From assembly GCF_037044555.1 (NCBI RefSeq), contig NZ_CP146275.1:1406501-1470500 (forward strand): a stretch of 64,000 nucleotides of DNA, read 5' to 3'. Position 1 is the first letter of the stretch. Every line of letters begins with the position of its first letter. Source of the stretch: Pelagibacterium nitratireducens (GTDB taxonomy: Bacteria; Pseudomonadota; Alphaproteobacteria; Rhizobiales; Devosiaceae). The notes beneath the pieces were generated by a model. It ran no database searches. It worked only from the letters and a program-made list of their open reading frames with translations, and was not told the origin of the DNA. Shown piece after piece: positions 18,068 to 27,133 of this stretch. The position numbers and the translations under genes are program-made.

Positions 18068-18187
18068 TTTCCGCCATGGTGGGCTGCAAATGGCGATGGG
18101 CTGCGCTTCCGGTGCTCACGTACCAGATGTACGCTCCGCTCCGGTTCTCGCCCATCACCATTTTCGCCTCACCCTGACGGAAATCGG
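18066..18187. repeat. Large imperfect inverted repeat downstream of pncB
   Basis: Outer arms GATTTCCG (18066) and CGGAAATC (18187) and inner arms ATGGCGATGGGC (18090-18101) and GCCCATCACCAT (18150-18161) can fold into one long hairpin of ~122 nt, with GCTCACGTAC / GTACGCTC near the tip. It has no coding capacity and looks like a mobile palindromic intergenic element rather than a plain terminator. Confidence 0.65.
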
Positions 18188-18193
18188 CGCGAT

Positions 18194-18299
18194 TAGAGCA
18201 TTTCAGCGCTTCTTCAAATCGGTTTAATTGCTCTAAGTCCTTGTCTTGTCGCGCTTCCGAACCGGACAAGTGGTGTCACTTATCCTGGAAGCGTTCTAA
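18194..18299. repeat. RIME-like palindromic intergenic repeat, copy B
   Basis: TAGAGCATTTCAGCG ... TTGCTCTAAGTCCTTGTC ... TTATCCTGGAAGCG-TTCTAA. This is the version closest to the classical Rhizobiales element and a diverged relative of copies A and C. The CTA at 18296-18298 is the (minus-strand) stop codon of the MATE gene. Confidence 0.75.
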
Positions 18300-19699
18300 G
18301 CCGCTGCCACCATCCGGCGCCGGTCGATGAGGCCCAGCCTGTCGCGCATGGCGAAGCGGGCGGTGAGGACGACGGCGCAGAAGGCCAGGCCGGCGGCGAG
18401 GCCGAGCCAGATGCCGATACCGGCGAGGCGGTCGGGCGATCCCAGAAACCATGCGACGGGCATGCCTACGCACCAATAACCGAACAGGGCGATGAACATG
18501 GGAATTTTGGTGTCGTTGAGGCCGCGCAGGACATGGACCGCCACGACCTGCGCGCCGTCGACGATCTGAAACAGGCCCGCAACGGCAAGGAAGGTCGTGG
18601 CCATGGCGAGCGCAGCGAGGTTGCCGGGGTCGGTGGGGTCGAGGAACAGACGGGTGAAGATCTGCGGCATTGTGAGAAACAGCACGCAGGTGATGACCAT
18701 GAAACCCGTACCGATGATCATTGCGACCCAGCCGGCCTGGGCAATGCCCCGGTCGCTGCCGGCCCCAAAGGCGCGACCGACGCGGACCGTGGCGGCCATG
18801 GAGAGCCCCAGCGGCACCATGAAGGCGAACGAGGCGCATTGAAGGGCCACGGCGTGGGCGGCCAGCGCGTCGGTGCCGTGCCAGCCCATGAAAATGGCGG
18901 CGACCGCGAACATGCCCACTTCGGCCATCAGGGTCAGTCCGATCGGGGTGCCGATCCTGAAGATTTCCCTGAACCGCAGCCAATCGGGCTTCCAGAACCG
19001 CACGAGGATGTGGAAGCGGCGGTATTTGCGGTGGGTGAGCGTATAGGCGAGCAACAGGCCGAACATGAGCAAGTTGGTCAGAACGGTCGCGACCGCCGCG
19101 CCCTGCAGTTCGAGCCGGGGGAAGCCGAAATTGCCGAAAATCAGGGCGTAGTTGATGGCCGCGTTCACCACGACCCCGGCGATTGTCACGTAAAGGATGA
19201 TCTGGGTCGAGCCGAGCGCCGAGAGAAATGAGCGAATGGCGAAAAGCCCGAGCCCGGGAAACAGGACCAGAACAGCAATGTGCATGTATTGGGCTGCCAT
19301 GCCGGCCAGTTCGGGCTCCTGACCGGTGGCGAGCAGGATATGCTCGATCTGCCAGATGAGCGGGAACAAAAGCGCCGCGACAAGGATGCCGGCCCAGAAT
19401 CCCTGGCGTGCGGTGCGGCGGACATTCTTGATCTGGCGCGCACCCAATGCCTGAGCGGCAAGCGGGGCGACGGCGGAAACGATGCCGCCGCCAAGCAAAA
19501 GGAACGGCGTGAAAAAGGATGTGGCCAGGGTGCCGGCGGCCAGATATTGGGGGCCGAGCCAGCCCATCATGATGACGTCGGTGGTAAACAGCGCGTTCTG
19601 GGCCACCTGGGCAACGACAAGCGGCCAGGCGAGCACAAATGTGGCGCGCAGCTCCGCGGCCCAGCCGGGCGCGGTCGGCGTCGTGTCGGTCGTATTCAT
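18296..19699 (-). CDS. MATE family multidrug/cation antiporter (NorM-like)
   Basis: A 467-residue inner-membrane protein with twelve predicted helices in two homologous halves, including FVLAWPLVVAQVAQNALFTTDVIMMGWLG at the start (given as a region) and the corresponding LMAEVGMFAVAAIFMGWHG of the second half. MATE proteins export cationic drugs and metabolites driven by Na+ or H+. It is monocistronic; its stop lies inside repeat copy B. Substrate unknown. Confidence 0.92.
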   Translation of the reverse strand: MNTTDTTPTAPGWAAELRATFVLAWPLVVAQVAQNALFTTDVIMMGWLGPQYLAAGTLATSFFTPFLLLGGGIVSAVAPLAAQALGARQIKNVRRTARQGFWAGILVAALLFPLIWQIEHILLATGQEPELAGMAAQYMHIAVLVLFPGLGLFAIRSFLSALGSTQIILYVTIAGVVVNAAINYALIFGNFGFPRLELQGAAVATVLTNLLMFGLLLAYTLTHRKYRRFHILVRFWKPDWLRFREIFRIGTPIGLTLMAEVGMFAVAAIFMGWHGTDALAAHAVALQCASFAFMVPLGLSMAATVRVGRAFGAGSDRGIAQAGWVAMIIGTGFMVITCVLFLTMPQIFTRLFLDPTDPGNLAALAMATTFLAVAGLFQIVDGAQVVAVHVLRGLNDTKIPMFIALFGYWCVGMPVAWFLGSPDRLAGIGIWLGLAAGLAFCAVVLTARFAMRDRLGLIDRRRMVAAA

Positions 19700-20017
19700 C
19701 GTTCTGGCCTTCCCAAGCCACGCCCAGCGCTGGATGGCGTTGGGTGAACAGAACCCGATACACGCGAATCGGGGGCTTGTCAGCGCCCTTTGCTATCGCG
19801 CATGGGCCGGATCGTGCATGGGCAATGCCAAGGCATGATGCGCCAAAGCACTTGAAAAAATTCACAAAATGGAGAAAGTTAAGAAATTGTCGACGGCGTT
19901 CAGTTTCGCTTCATGTTGAAAATTGTATGGCCAAGGGCCCCGCTCGCGGAACCAATAGCGGCTAACCGCATTAAGGGGCGAGGGAACTCTAGAGTTAAAG
20001 TCGCAGGAGGCTTGGAA
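19700..20017. other. Intergenic region between divergent MATE and lipoprotein genes
   Basis: 318 bp with no credible ORF on either strand. The right half is AT-richer than average (about 19850-19930) and probably holds the lipoprotein promoter, but I cannot identify -35/-10 boxes with confidence. A strong AGGAGG at 20005-20010 serves the downstream gene. Confidence 0.4.
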
Positions 20018-20287
20018 ATGAAAAAAGCATTTATTATCGGCGTTGCCCTTACTTCTCTTATGGCCGTTTCGGCCTGTACCCGCACCCAGGAAACAGCTGC
20101 CATCGGCGCTGGTGCCGGTGCTGTCATTGGTGGCGTGACCACCGGTAGCGTGCAGGGTGCCGTTGTCGGCGGCGTGGTCGGCGGTGTCGCCGGTGCGCTG
20201 GTTGGCCAGGTCGCTGGCGAACCGAACCAGTGCTACTATCGCGCTTCGGACGGAACGCTCTACAAGGACGCTTGCCCGGCCAGCTGA
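20018..20287 (+). CDS. Small glycine-zipper outer-membrane lipoprotein
   Basis: An 89-residue protein. A lipoprotein signal peptide ends in LMAVSAC (lipidated Cys at residue 20), followed by an Ala/Gly stretch AAIGAGAGAVIGGVTTGSVQGAVVGGVVGGVAGALVG (in two zipper halves) typical of the glycine-zipper family (Rick_17kDa_Anti-like), then a short C-terminal piece with two Cys (NQCYYRASDGTLYKDACPAS). Likely outer-membrane or periplasm-associated; function unknown. ATG 20018 has AGGAGG 8 nt upstream. A terminator follows. Confidence 0.8.
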   Translation: MKKAFIIGVALTSLMAVSACTRTQETAAIGAGAGAVIGGVTTGSVQGAVVGGVVGGVAGALVGQVAGEPNQCYYRASDGTLYKDACPAS

Positions 20288-20309
20288 TCGGGCGCGTAAA
20301 GCATCTCAA

Positions 20310-20343
20310 AAGGGCTCGTGCTTTCCCTGCACGGGCCTTTTTT
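20310..20343 (+). terminator. Rho-independent terminator after the lipoprotein gene
   Basis: Stem AAGGGCTCGTGC / GCACGGGCCTT (one G-U in the core) with a 7-nt loop, followed by six T. Confidence 0.85.
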
Positions 20344-20367
20344 GATTCCGGGCATCTGCTTTTTGGC

Positions 20368-20400
20368 TTGACCGGCGCCGTACCCGGCAGTACCTATAAC
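20368..20400 (+). promoter_or_regulatory. Possible promoter of the ilvI leader
   Basis: TTGACC at 20368-20373 is followed by TACCTATAAC at 20391-20400. Using TACCTA as -10 gives a 17-nt spacer; using TATAAC gives 21, which is too long. The position, 23-28 nt upstream of the leader peptide start, fits. Confidence 0.4.
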
Positions 20401-20422
20401 GCCGAAATTTTGGAGAAATGAC

Positions 20423-20470
20423 GTGCAGACGGCACTTATTCTTGTAGTAGGCAGGCGCATCGCAACATGA
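20423..20470 (+). CDS. ilv leader peptide
   Basis: A 15-codon ORF starting at GTG with GGAG 7 nt upstream, encoding MQTALILVVGRRIAT. It contains Leu-Ile-Leu-Val-Val in a row plus a later Ile, that is, the three amino acids made by the downstream pathway, written with CTT, ATT and GTA codons. It is followed at once by overlapping hairpins and a terminator before the ilvI gene, the classic layout of a ribosome-mediated attenuator. The stop codon lies in the left arm region of the first hairpin. Confidence 0.8.
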   Translation: MQTALILVVGRRIAT

Positions 20471-20531
20471 GGGCATAACCCTCGTGCGAATTGCGGTGCG
20501 CCGAACACAGGTCCCTCACGGGGCCTTTTTT
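20454..20531 (+). promoter_or_regulatory. Transcription attenuator of ilvI-ilvH
   Basis: A long hairpin (20454-20502) has a 12-bp outer stem GGCGCATCGCAA / TTGCGGTGCGCC and an 8-bp inner stem CATGAGGG / CCCTCGTG. It is followed by a terminator GGTCCC-TCAC-GGGGCC with six T (20510-20531). TGAGGG (20468-20473) can alternatively pair with CCCTCA (20513-20518) and break the terminator. Slow translation of the Leu/Ile/Val codons in the leader would change which structure forms. The exact antiterminator has not been resolved. Confidence 0.75.
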
Positions 20532-20584
20532 ATTATCCAGATCCGGCTGCGGCGGGATGAAATTTAGAGCAGGGAGTGGCTGAG

Positions 20585-22354
20585 ATGGCCGAACAGATGA
20601 CCGGCGCGGAAATGGTTATACGGGCGCTGACCGACAACGGGGTGGAACATGTTTTCGGCTATCCCGGCGGCGCGGCCCTGCCGATCTACGACGCCATGTT
20701 CCAGCAGGACAAGATCGAGCACATTCTCGTCCGGCACGAGCAGGGCGCGACCCACATGGCCGAAGGCTATGCCCGATCGACCGGGAAATGCGGCGTGGTC
20801 CTTGTCACGTCGGGGCCGGGGGCGACCAATGCGGTGACCGGGTTGACCGATGCGCTGATGGATTCGATCCCGCTGGTCTGCATCACCGCGCAGGTGCCCA
20901 CCAATCTGATCGGCACCGACGGGTTCCAGGAATGCGATACTGTCGGGATCACCCGCAGCTGCACCAAGCACAATTATCTCGTCAAACGGGTCGAGGATCT
21001 GCCGCGTATCCTGCACGAGGCTTTCCTGATCGCGACGACGGGCCGGCCCGGTCCGGTGGTGATCGATATCCCCAAGGATATCCAGTTTGCGCTGGGCGAC
21101 TACTACACGCCGGACGTTGAAAAGCTGCGCCACCAGAGCTACCGGCCGCAGATGGATGGCGATCTGGATGCCATCGAGGCGGCTGTCGATCTTATGCTGC
21201 GCGCCGAGCGGCCGGTCTTTTATACCGGGGGCGGGGTTATCAATGCGGGACCTGAAGCGTCCGAGCTTTTGCGCGAACTGGCCGAACTGACCGGCTTTCC
21301 GGTGACGTCCACCCTGATGGGGCTGGGTGCTTTCCCGGCATCGAACGCACAGTGGCTGGGCATGCTGGGCATGCACGGCACCTATGAAGCCAATCTCGCG
21401 ATGCATGAATGCGACGTGATGATCAATATCGGGGCGCGGTTCGATGACCGTATCACCGGACGGATCGACGCGTTCTCGCCCGGCAGCCGCAAGATTCACG
21501 TCGATATCGACCCGTCTTCGATCAACAAGGTGATCAACGTCGATGTCCCGATCATCGGCGATTGCGCCCGGGTGCTCGCCGAGATGATCCGCATCTATCG
21601 GTCCAGGACCAATCAGCCGCGCAGCGAGGCCATTGCGCCGTGGTGGGCCCAGATCGAGAAGTGGCGGGCGGTCAATTCGCTTGGCTATGAGAATTCTCAA
21701 ACCACCATCAAGCCGCAATACGCCATCGAGCGGCTCTATGCGGCGACCAGGGCGCAGGACAAGGACGTGTTCATTACGACCGAGGTCGGCCAGCACCAGA
21801 TGTGGGCGGCCCAGCACTTTCATTTCGACAAACCCAACCGCTGGATGACGTCGGGCGGGCTCGGAACGATGGGGTATGGCTTGCCGGCCGCCGTCGGCGT
21901 CCAGGTGGCGCATCCGGATGCGCTGGTGATCGATATTGCCGGGGAGGCAAGCGTTCAGATGACCATGCAGGAGATTTCGACAGCGGTTCAGTACCGGCTG
22001 CCGGTCAAGATCTTCATTCTCAACAATGAGCGCATGGGGATGGTCCGCCAGTGGCAGGATTTGTTGCACGGATCGCGATATGCCCATTCCTATTCGGAAT
22101 CGCTGCCCGATTTCGTCAAGCTCGCCGAGGCCTATGGCGCCAAGGGTGTGCGTTGCGACACCCCGGCCGACCTCGACGCGGCGATTGCCGAAATGCTCGA
22201 TTACGACGGGCCGGTGCTGTTCGACGTGCTTGTTGAAAAGGACGAGAACTGCCTGCCGATGATTCCGTCTGGCAAGGCGCACAACGAGATCATTTTGTCC
22301 GATACGGCCAATATCGGCTCGATCATCGATGAGAAGGGGCGGGCCCTGGTCTAA
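20585..22354 (+). CDS. ilvI: Acetolactate synthase large (catalytic) subunit
   Basis: A 589-residue ThDP enzyme catalysing the first common step of valine, leucine and isoleucine synthesis. The N-terminal ThDP pyrimidine domain has VFGYPGGAALPIYDA and the catalytic Glu in RHEQGATHMAEGYAR; the central FAD domain has GARFDDRITG; the C-terminal ThDP domain has SGGLGTMGYGLPAAVG and the metal site as DIAGEASVQMTMQE (Glu where Asp is more usual). ATG 20585 is preceded by AGGGAG at 8 nt; an in-frame GTG lies 9 bp upstream. It is controlled by the attenuator just upstream and followed 20 bp later by ilvH. Confidence 0.95.
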   Translation: MAEQMTGAEMVIRALTDNGVEHVFGYPGGAALPIYDAMFQQDKIEHILVRHEQGATHMAEGYARSTGKCGVVLVTSGPGATNAVTGLTDALMDSIPLVCITAQVPTNLIGTDGFQECDTVGITRSCTKHNYLVKRVEDLPRILHEAFLIATTGRPGPVVIDIPKDIQFALGDYYTPDVEKLRHQSYRPQMDGDLDAIEAAVDLMLRAERPVFYTGGGVINAGPEASELLRELAELTGFPVTSTLMGLGAFPASNAQWLGMLGMHGTYEANLAMHECDVMINIGARFDDRITGRIDAFSPGSRKIHVDIDPSSINKVINVDVPIIGDCARVLAEMIRIYRSRTNQPRSEAIAPWWAQIEKWRAVNSLGYENSQTTIKPQYAIERLYAATRAQDKDVFITTEVGQHQMWAAQHFHFDKPNRWMTSGGLGTMGYGLPAAVGVQVAHPDALVIDIAGEASVQMTMQEISTAVQYRLPVKIFILNNERMGMVRQWQDLLHGSRYAHSYSESLPDFVKLAEAYGAKGVRCDTPADLDAAIAEMLDYDGPVLFDVLVEKDENCLPMIPSGKAHNEIILSDTANIGSIIDEKGRALV

Positions 22355-22374
22355 GGGCGCGAAAGGAAACGATC

Positions 22375-22929
22375 ATGAACGCACATCTGAAACCGACGGG
22401 CTCGGCCTATTTCCTGACCACCGAAACACAAGCCACCGAGCGTCATACGCTGACGGTTCTGGTGGACAACGAGCCGGGCGTTCTCGCCCGGGTGGTGGGG
22501 CTGTTTTCGGCGCGTGGATACAATATCGACTCGCTGACGGTCAGTGAGACCGAACACGACAGGCATCGCTCGCGCATCACCATCGTGACCGTTGCCACGC
22601 CAAAGGTGTTGGCCCAGATCAAACTGCAGCTCGAGCGGCTGGTGCCGGTGCACAAGGTGCACGACCTGACGGCGGAAGGCGGGTCGCTCGAACGCGAACT
22701 GGCGCTGCTCAAGGTTGCGGGCAAGGGGGAGAACCGGGTGGAAACCCTGCGGTTGGCCGATGCGTTTCGGGCGCAGGTCGTCGATGCCTCGACCGAAAGC
22801 TTTGTGTTCGAGATCACCGGCAAACCGAGCAAGATCGACCAGTTCATCACGCTGATGACGCCGCTGGGGCTGGTGGAAGTGGTGCGTACCGGGCTGGTGG
22901 CGATCACGCGTGGGCCCGACGGCATGTAA
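22375..22929 (+). CDS. ilvH: Acetolactate synthase regulatory (small) subunit
   Basis: A 184-residue protein with an N-terminal ACT domain (RHTLTVLVDNEPGVLARVVGLFSARGYNIDSLTV, residues ~22-55), which senses valine, and a C-terminal ACT-like regulatory domain (VVDASTESFVFEITGKPSKIDQFI). It stabilises and feedback-regulates IlvI. It has an N-terminal extension of ~18 residues compared with E. coli IlvH. ilvI-ilvH form an operon. Confidence 0.95.
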   Translation: MNAHLKPTGSAYFLTTETQATERHTLTVLVDNEPGVLARVVGLFSARGYNIDSLTVSETEHDRHRSRITIVTVATPKVLAQIKLQLERLVPVHKVHDLTAEGGSLERELALLKVAGKGENRVETLRLADAFRAQVVDASTESFVFEITGKPSKIDQFITLMTPLGLVEVVRTGLVAITRGPDGM

Positions 22930-23008
22930 GTCCGGAGCTTGGTGGCCCTTCGGGTCCTGGCCGCGCTCCGAAAGTTGAGGTTTGCGCGAACCCCATTTCG
23001 CGATAGAG

Positions 23009-23041
23009 GGGGGCCGTACATTTCGTACGGTCCTTGTTTTT
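23009..23041 (+). terminator. Terminator-like hairpin between ilvH and pdxJ
   Basis: A 10-bp stem GGGGCCGTAC / GTACGGTCCT (two G-U pairs), loop ATTTC, followed by TGTTTTT. It ends 13 bp before the pdxJ start codon, so it either ends the ilv transcript or forms in the pdxJ leader. Confidence 0.6.
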
Positions 23042-23053
23042 CAGACTGCCGCC

Positions 23054-23797
23054 ATGACCAAGCTTTCCGTCAATCTCAATGCAGTGGCGCAATTGCGCAA
23101 TCGCCGGGATCTGCCCTGGCCGAGTGTGACCGGGATGGCGCGCATCGTGCTCGATGCGGGGGCGGTGGGCGTGACCGTCCATCCGCGCCCCGACGAACGC
23201 CACATCAGGCGCTCCGACGTGTTCGATCTGGTCAATCTGTTGCGCACCGAATATCCCCATGCCGAGTTCAACATCGAAGGGTATCCGACGCCGGCGTTTC
23301 TCGAACTCGTCGCGGCGGCCAATCCCCATCAGGTGACGCTGGTGCCCGATGCGCCCGAGCAGGCGACGTCGGACCATGGTTGGGACTTTATCGCTCACAA
23401 GGGGCTGTTGACCGACGTGGTGGCCGAGCTGGCCGCGCCGGGGCGGCGGGTGGCGCTGTTTTGCGATCCCGATGCCAGCGCGGCGGCGCTGGAAGCGGCG
23501 AAAGCGGCGGGGGCCGATAGGGTCGAACTTTATACGGGGCCGTATGGCGCGTGTTACGACAACAATGAGGCCGCGGTCTCGATGCTGGCCGATCTGGCGG
23601 AAACGGCGCACGCGGCCCACGCGTTGGGGCTCGGAATCAACGCCGGGCACGATCTGACGCTGGCCAATCTGCCTGCGTTCCAGAGCACCGTTCCATTTGT
23701 GGACGAAGTTTCCATCGGCCATGGAATCACCGCCGACGCGCTCATCTTCGGGTTTGAGGAAGCCGTGCGCAAATATCTTGGGGCATTGGGCCGCTAG
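23054..23797 (+). CDS. pdxJ: Pyridoxine 5'-phosphate synthase
   Basis: A 247-residue TIM-barrel enzyme that condenses 1-deoxyxylulose 5-phosphate with aminoacetone phosphate in vitamin B6 synthesis. Signatures: [13 protein letters not shown] at the start, [14 protein letters not shown] with the catalytic His/Arg, NIEGYP with the Glu, and the C-terminal [21 protein letters not shown] 23054 matches the family start. The stop TAG is the beginning of a TAGAGC repeat fragment. Confidence 0.95.
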   Translation: MTKLSVNLNAVAQLRNRRDLPWPSVTGMARIVLDAGAVGVTVHPRPDERHIRRSDVFDLVNLLRTEYPHAEFNIEGYPTPAFLELVAAANPHQVTLVPDAPEQATSDHGWDFIAHKGLLTDVVAELAAPGRRVALFCDPDASAAALEAAKAAGADRVELYTGPYGACYDNNEAAVSMLADLAETAHAAHALGLGINAGHDLTLANLPAFQSTVPFVDEVSIGHGITADALIFGFEEAVRKYLGALGR

Positions 23798-23840
23798 AGC
23801 AAGAAAGTCAGCCTTTGTGTCGTTTCGAACCCGTTGTTTG
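23795..23840. repeat. Degenerate RIME-like repeat fragment, copy E
   Basis: TAGAGCAAGAAAGTCAGCC followed by TTGTGTCGTTTCGAACCCG matches the GTC(C/T)TTG...TTCGAACCG core of the other copies only in part. Just after it, GTTCGGC-ATC-GCCGAAC is a perfect 7-bp inverted repeat. Confidence 0.4.
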
Positions 23841-24042
23841 TTTGTTCGGCATCGCCGAACGATGGCGGAGAACTGGGGCGTTCTGATAATTTATTGATTA
23901 AATTCAATTGCTTAGGTTTTCCACGCCTCGCCATAGGCAATGTTTTCTGCCTAGCTTACAGTGGTGTGCCTACTTGAGTGACAGGCCTAAAGTCACATAT
24001 GCAGCCCTACTTACTGTTCGTAACCAGGCGTAGGGAAACATC

Positions 24043-24627
24043 ATGTCCAAGCCAAAAATCGCAATCATCATTTCCTCGACCCGCGAAAGCCGTTTTGCCG
24101 ACAAGCCGGCTCAGTGGCTTTTGGCCAAGGCGCAGGAGCGCTCTGAATTCGACGTCGAACTCGTCGATCTGCGCGATTTCGACCTGCCGTTCTTTGACGA
24201 AGTGGCCTCCAACATGTGGGCGCCCAGCCAGGACCCCAAGGCCATTGCCTGGCAGAAGAAGGTCGCCGAATTTGACGGCTACATCTTCCTGGTGGCCGAA
24301 TACAACCGCTCGATCACCGCAGCGCTCAAGAACGCGCTCGATCAGGCCTATGTCGAATGGAACAAAAAGCCTGCCGCTTATGTCGGCTACGGTTCGGTCG
24401 GCGGCGCCCGCGCCATCGAGCAGCTCCGCCTGATCAATATCGAACTTCAGATGGTGCCTATCCGTCACGGCGTCCATATCGGCGGTTCGGAATTCTTCAC
24501 CGTCTGGGGTGGCGGCAAGAACGAGCCGATGGAAGCCATCGAGCCGGCAGTCGGACCGAGCCTCAAGGATCTGTTCGACAACCTCGTCTGGTGGACCAAC
24601 ACCACCAAGGCTGCTCGCGAAGCATAA
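24043..24627 (+). CDS. NADPH-dependent FMN reductase family protein
   Basis: A 194-residue flavodoxin-like protein. The FMN phosphate-binding loop is IISSTRESRFADKPAQWL near the N-terminus, and the second flavin loop is VAEYNRSITAALKNALD with the conserved N-R/H-S motif, followed by GYGSVGGARAIEQLR. Such proteins reduce FMN, quinones, azo compounds or chromate; the substrate is unknown. It is monocistronic with ~245 bp of upstream intergenic DNA and a very strong terminator after it. ATG 24043 is preceded by AGGGAAA. Confidence 0.88.
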   Translation: MSKPKIAIIISSTRESRFADKPAQWLLAKAQERSEFDVELVDLRDFDLPFFDEVASNMWAPSQDPKAIAWQKKVAEFDGYIFLVAEYNRSITAALKNALDQAYVEWNKKPAAYVGYGSVGGARAIEQLRLINIELQMVPIRHGVHIGGSEFFTVWGGGKNEPMEAIEPAVGPSLKDLFDNLVWWTNTTKAAREA

Positions 24628-24670
24628 GCTGCGCCATAGAGCTTGACGCTTCCTCCTGCGTCTCGAACCG

Positions 24671-24709
24671 AAGGGCTGCCCGCAAGGGTGGCCCTTTGTT
24701 TTTTTTTTT
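24671..24709 (+). terminator. Strong rho-independent terminator
   Basis: AAGGGCTGCCC-GCAA-GGGTGGCCCTT (11-bp stem with two wobble pairs, GCAA tetraloop) followed by TG and a run of eleven T. It ends the FMN reductase transcript and may serve the convergent gene as well. Confidence 0.88.
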
Positions 24710-24723
24710 GCCCAAGCGCGCAA

Positions 24724-25143
24724 TCAGCGTGGCATGTCGGGGCACAAAAAGGGCACGGGCGAGACCGTATAGCGCTCTTCGACCACTTCGCCGCCCACAA
24801 GATGCAAGGCCAGAACCAATTCGGCCTCGTTGAGCTCGACGATGTCGGCTTCGATGGTCATCGTATCTTCCTGCCAGCTCAGCGAATCCTCTCCCGTCAT
24901 CTGCCAGTTGGACAGGCGATAGGTCTCCCAACACGAATCCTGGAGCATTGTGCCTTCCGAGAGGAACAGGACCATCGAGCCCGGCAGACCGGCATCTTCT
25001 TCGGACTGGACCCAGAATTTTTCGGTAAGCGAGGCGCCGATCATCGGGGCGGACGTCATGCCCTCGGCTTGCTGCGCGAAGGCGGGGGATGCGATCATGA
25101 GGGCCGAGGAGAAGGCCGCGGCGGTAGCGATTTGACGGAACAT
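24724..25143 (-). CDS. Hypothetical secreted protein
   Basis: A 139-residue protein with a clear signal peptide (MFRQIATAAAFSSALMIASPAFAQQ, cleavage after AFA). The mature part is acidic and beta-rich with two Cys (DSCWETYRL and FLCPDM) that could form a disulfide. No family recognised. The start ATG 25143 lies divergent from the TetR gene, with a perfect palindromic operator-like site between them, so it may be under the TetR regulator's control. Confidence 0.65.
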   Translation of the reverse strand: MFRQIATAAAFSSALMIASPAFAQQAEGMTSAPMIGASLTEKFWVQSEEDAGLPGSMVLFLSEGTMLQDSCWETYRLSNWQMTGEDSLSWQEDTMTIEADIVELNEAELVLALHLVGGEVVEERYTVSPVPFLCPDMPR

Positions 25144-25231
25144 GGGGGCGATTTCCTTGCCTTTGGTCTGAGCGCAGTCTGAAGGCGAGATTGGCCCAAA
25201 CTGTGGTCGGCAAAAAGGGGGAAAATCACAC

Positions 25232-25263
25232 TTGAAAATAGCCGAACCGTACCGTACGGTACG
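25232..25263 (+). promoter_or_regulatory. TetR-type operator palindrome over a promoter
   Basis: CGTACCGTACGGTACG (25248-25263) is a perfect 16-bp palindrome of the kind bound by TetR-family repressors. TTGAAA at 25232-25237 with a 17-nt spacer places a -10 (TACGGT, 25255-25260) inside the palindrome. It lies between the divergent secreted-protein gene and the TetR gene. Confidence 0.6.
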
Positions 25264-25342
25264 CCTCGATCGGCAGGGCTGAATGCCCGGCTGGGTGCGG
25301 CTTTCCGTGCCATGATAATCGATAACGGAGAGCGAGTCACGC

Positions 25343-25972
25343 TTGACCCCGCCAACCCTGACCATAAGCGACGATACGCTCACCGGCCGCCAGAAGGATG
25401 TTCTGGATGCGGCCCTGGGCTTGCTGGTCGATGGCGGTGACGGGTTGACCATGACCGGGGTGGCCCGCCGGGCGAGCTGCTCGAAGGAAACACTCTATAA
25501 ATGGTTCGGCGACAGGGACGGGCTCTTGACGGCCACGGTTCAGTGGCAGGCGTCCAAAGTGCGCATGGTGCCGGTGGATCGCGAAACGCTGGACAAGCGC
25601 ACGCTGGGCATTGCGCTGGAGAAATTCGGCCGCGACTGGCTGACGGTTCTGACGGGCGATATTTCGGTGGCGCTCAACCGGCTGGCGGTTTCCCATGCGG
25701 GGCAGGAAAAGCGCAATCTGGGCGCGATCGTTCTGGAAAACGGCCCCATCGGCATGGCGCGACGCTGCGAACCCCTGCTCGAGGCGGGCAGGGAGGCGGG
25801 GCTGCTCGATTTCGACGATGCCGACCAGGCGTTTCGGACATTTTTCGGTCTGGTGGTCAGGGACACCCAGATCCGCATGCTGCTCGGCGAGCAAAGGCGG
25901 CCGAGCGAAGAAAAGATTGCCGGGCAGGCACGACGGGCCCGCGAACAGTTCTTCGCGCTCTACGGAGCGTGA
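25343..25972 (+). CDS. TetR family transcriptional regulator
   Basis: A 209-residue regulator. The N-terminal helix-turn-helix is LDAALGLLVDGGDGLTMTGVARRASCSKETLYKWFGDRDGLL (a region of ~residues 21-62), and the C-terminal ~140 residues form a helical ligand-binding domain resembling the TetR_C AefR-like group. Start TTG 25343 is uncertain (GGAG is 12 nt upstream). It probably represses itself and the divergent secreted-protein gene through the palindrome 80 bp upstream. It ends 38 bp before ilvC, so readthrough into ilvC is possible. Confidence 0.88.
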   Translation: MTPPTLTISDDTLTGRQKDVLDAALGLLVDGGDGLTMTGVARRASCSKETLYKWFGDRDGLLTATVQWQASKVRMVPVDRETLDKRTLGIALEKFGRDWLTVLTGDISVALNRLAVSHAGQEKRNLGAIVLENGPIGMARRCEPLLEAGREAGLLDFDDADQAFRTFFGLVVRDTQIRMLLGEQRRPSEEKIAGQARRAREQFFALYGA

Positions 25973-25998
25973 GTATTCCAACAAGACAAATGCGATAA

Positions 25999-27030
<1,032 letters not shown>

Positions 27031-27056
27031 ACTTCCGAAGTTGAAGTTGAACTTTG

Positions 27057-27087
27057 AAAAAGGGCCGGTTTTTGCCGGCCCTTTTTT
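27057..27087 (+). terminator. Rho-independent terminator after ilvC
   Basis: AAAAAGGGCCGG / CCGGCCCTTTTTT with a TTTTTG loop; perfect stem, A- and T-flanked, so it can act in both directions for the convergent pair. Confidence 0.9.
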
Positions 27088-27133
27088 CTAAGCCATCATT
27101 CGTTGACCGGCCGGATTTCGGTCCCGCCGTGAG

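Noticed and set aside
24043..24627. Calling the FMN reductase a chromate or azo reductase
   Set aside because: The flavodoxin-like fold and FMN loops are visible, but nothing in the sequence fixes the substrate.
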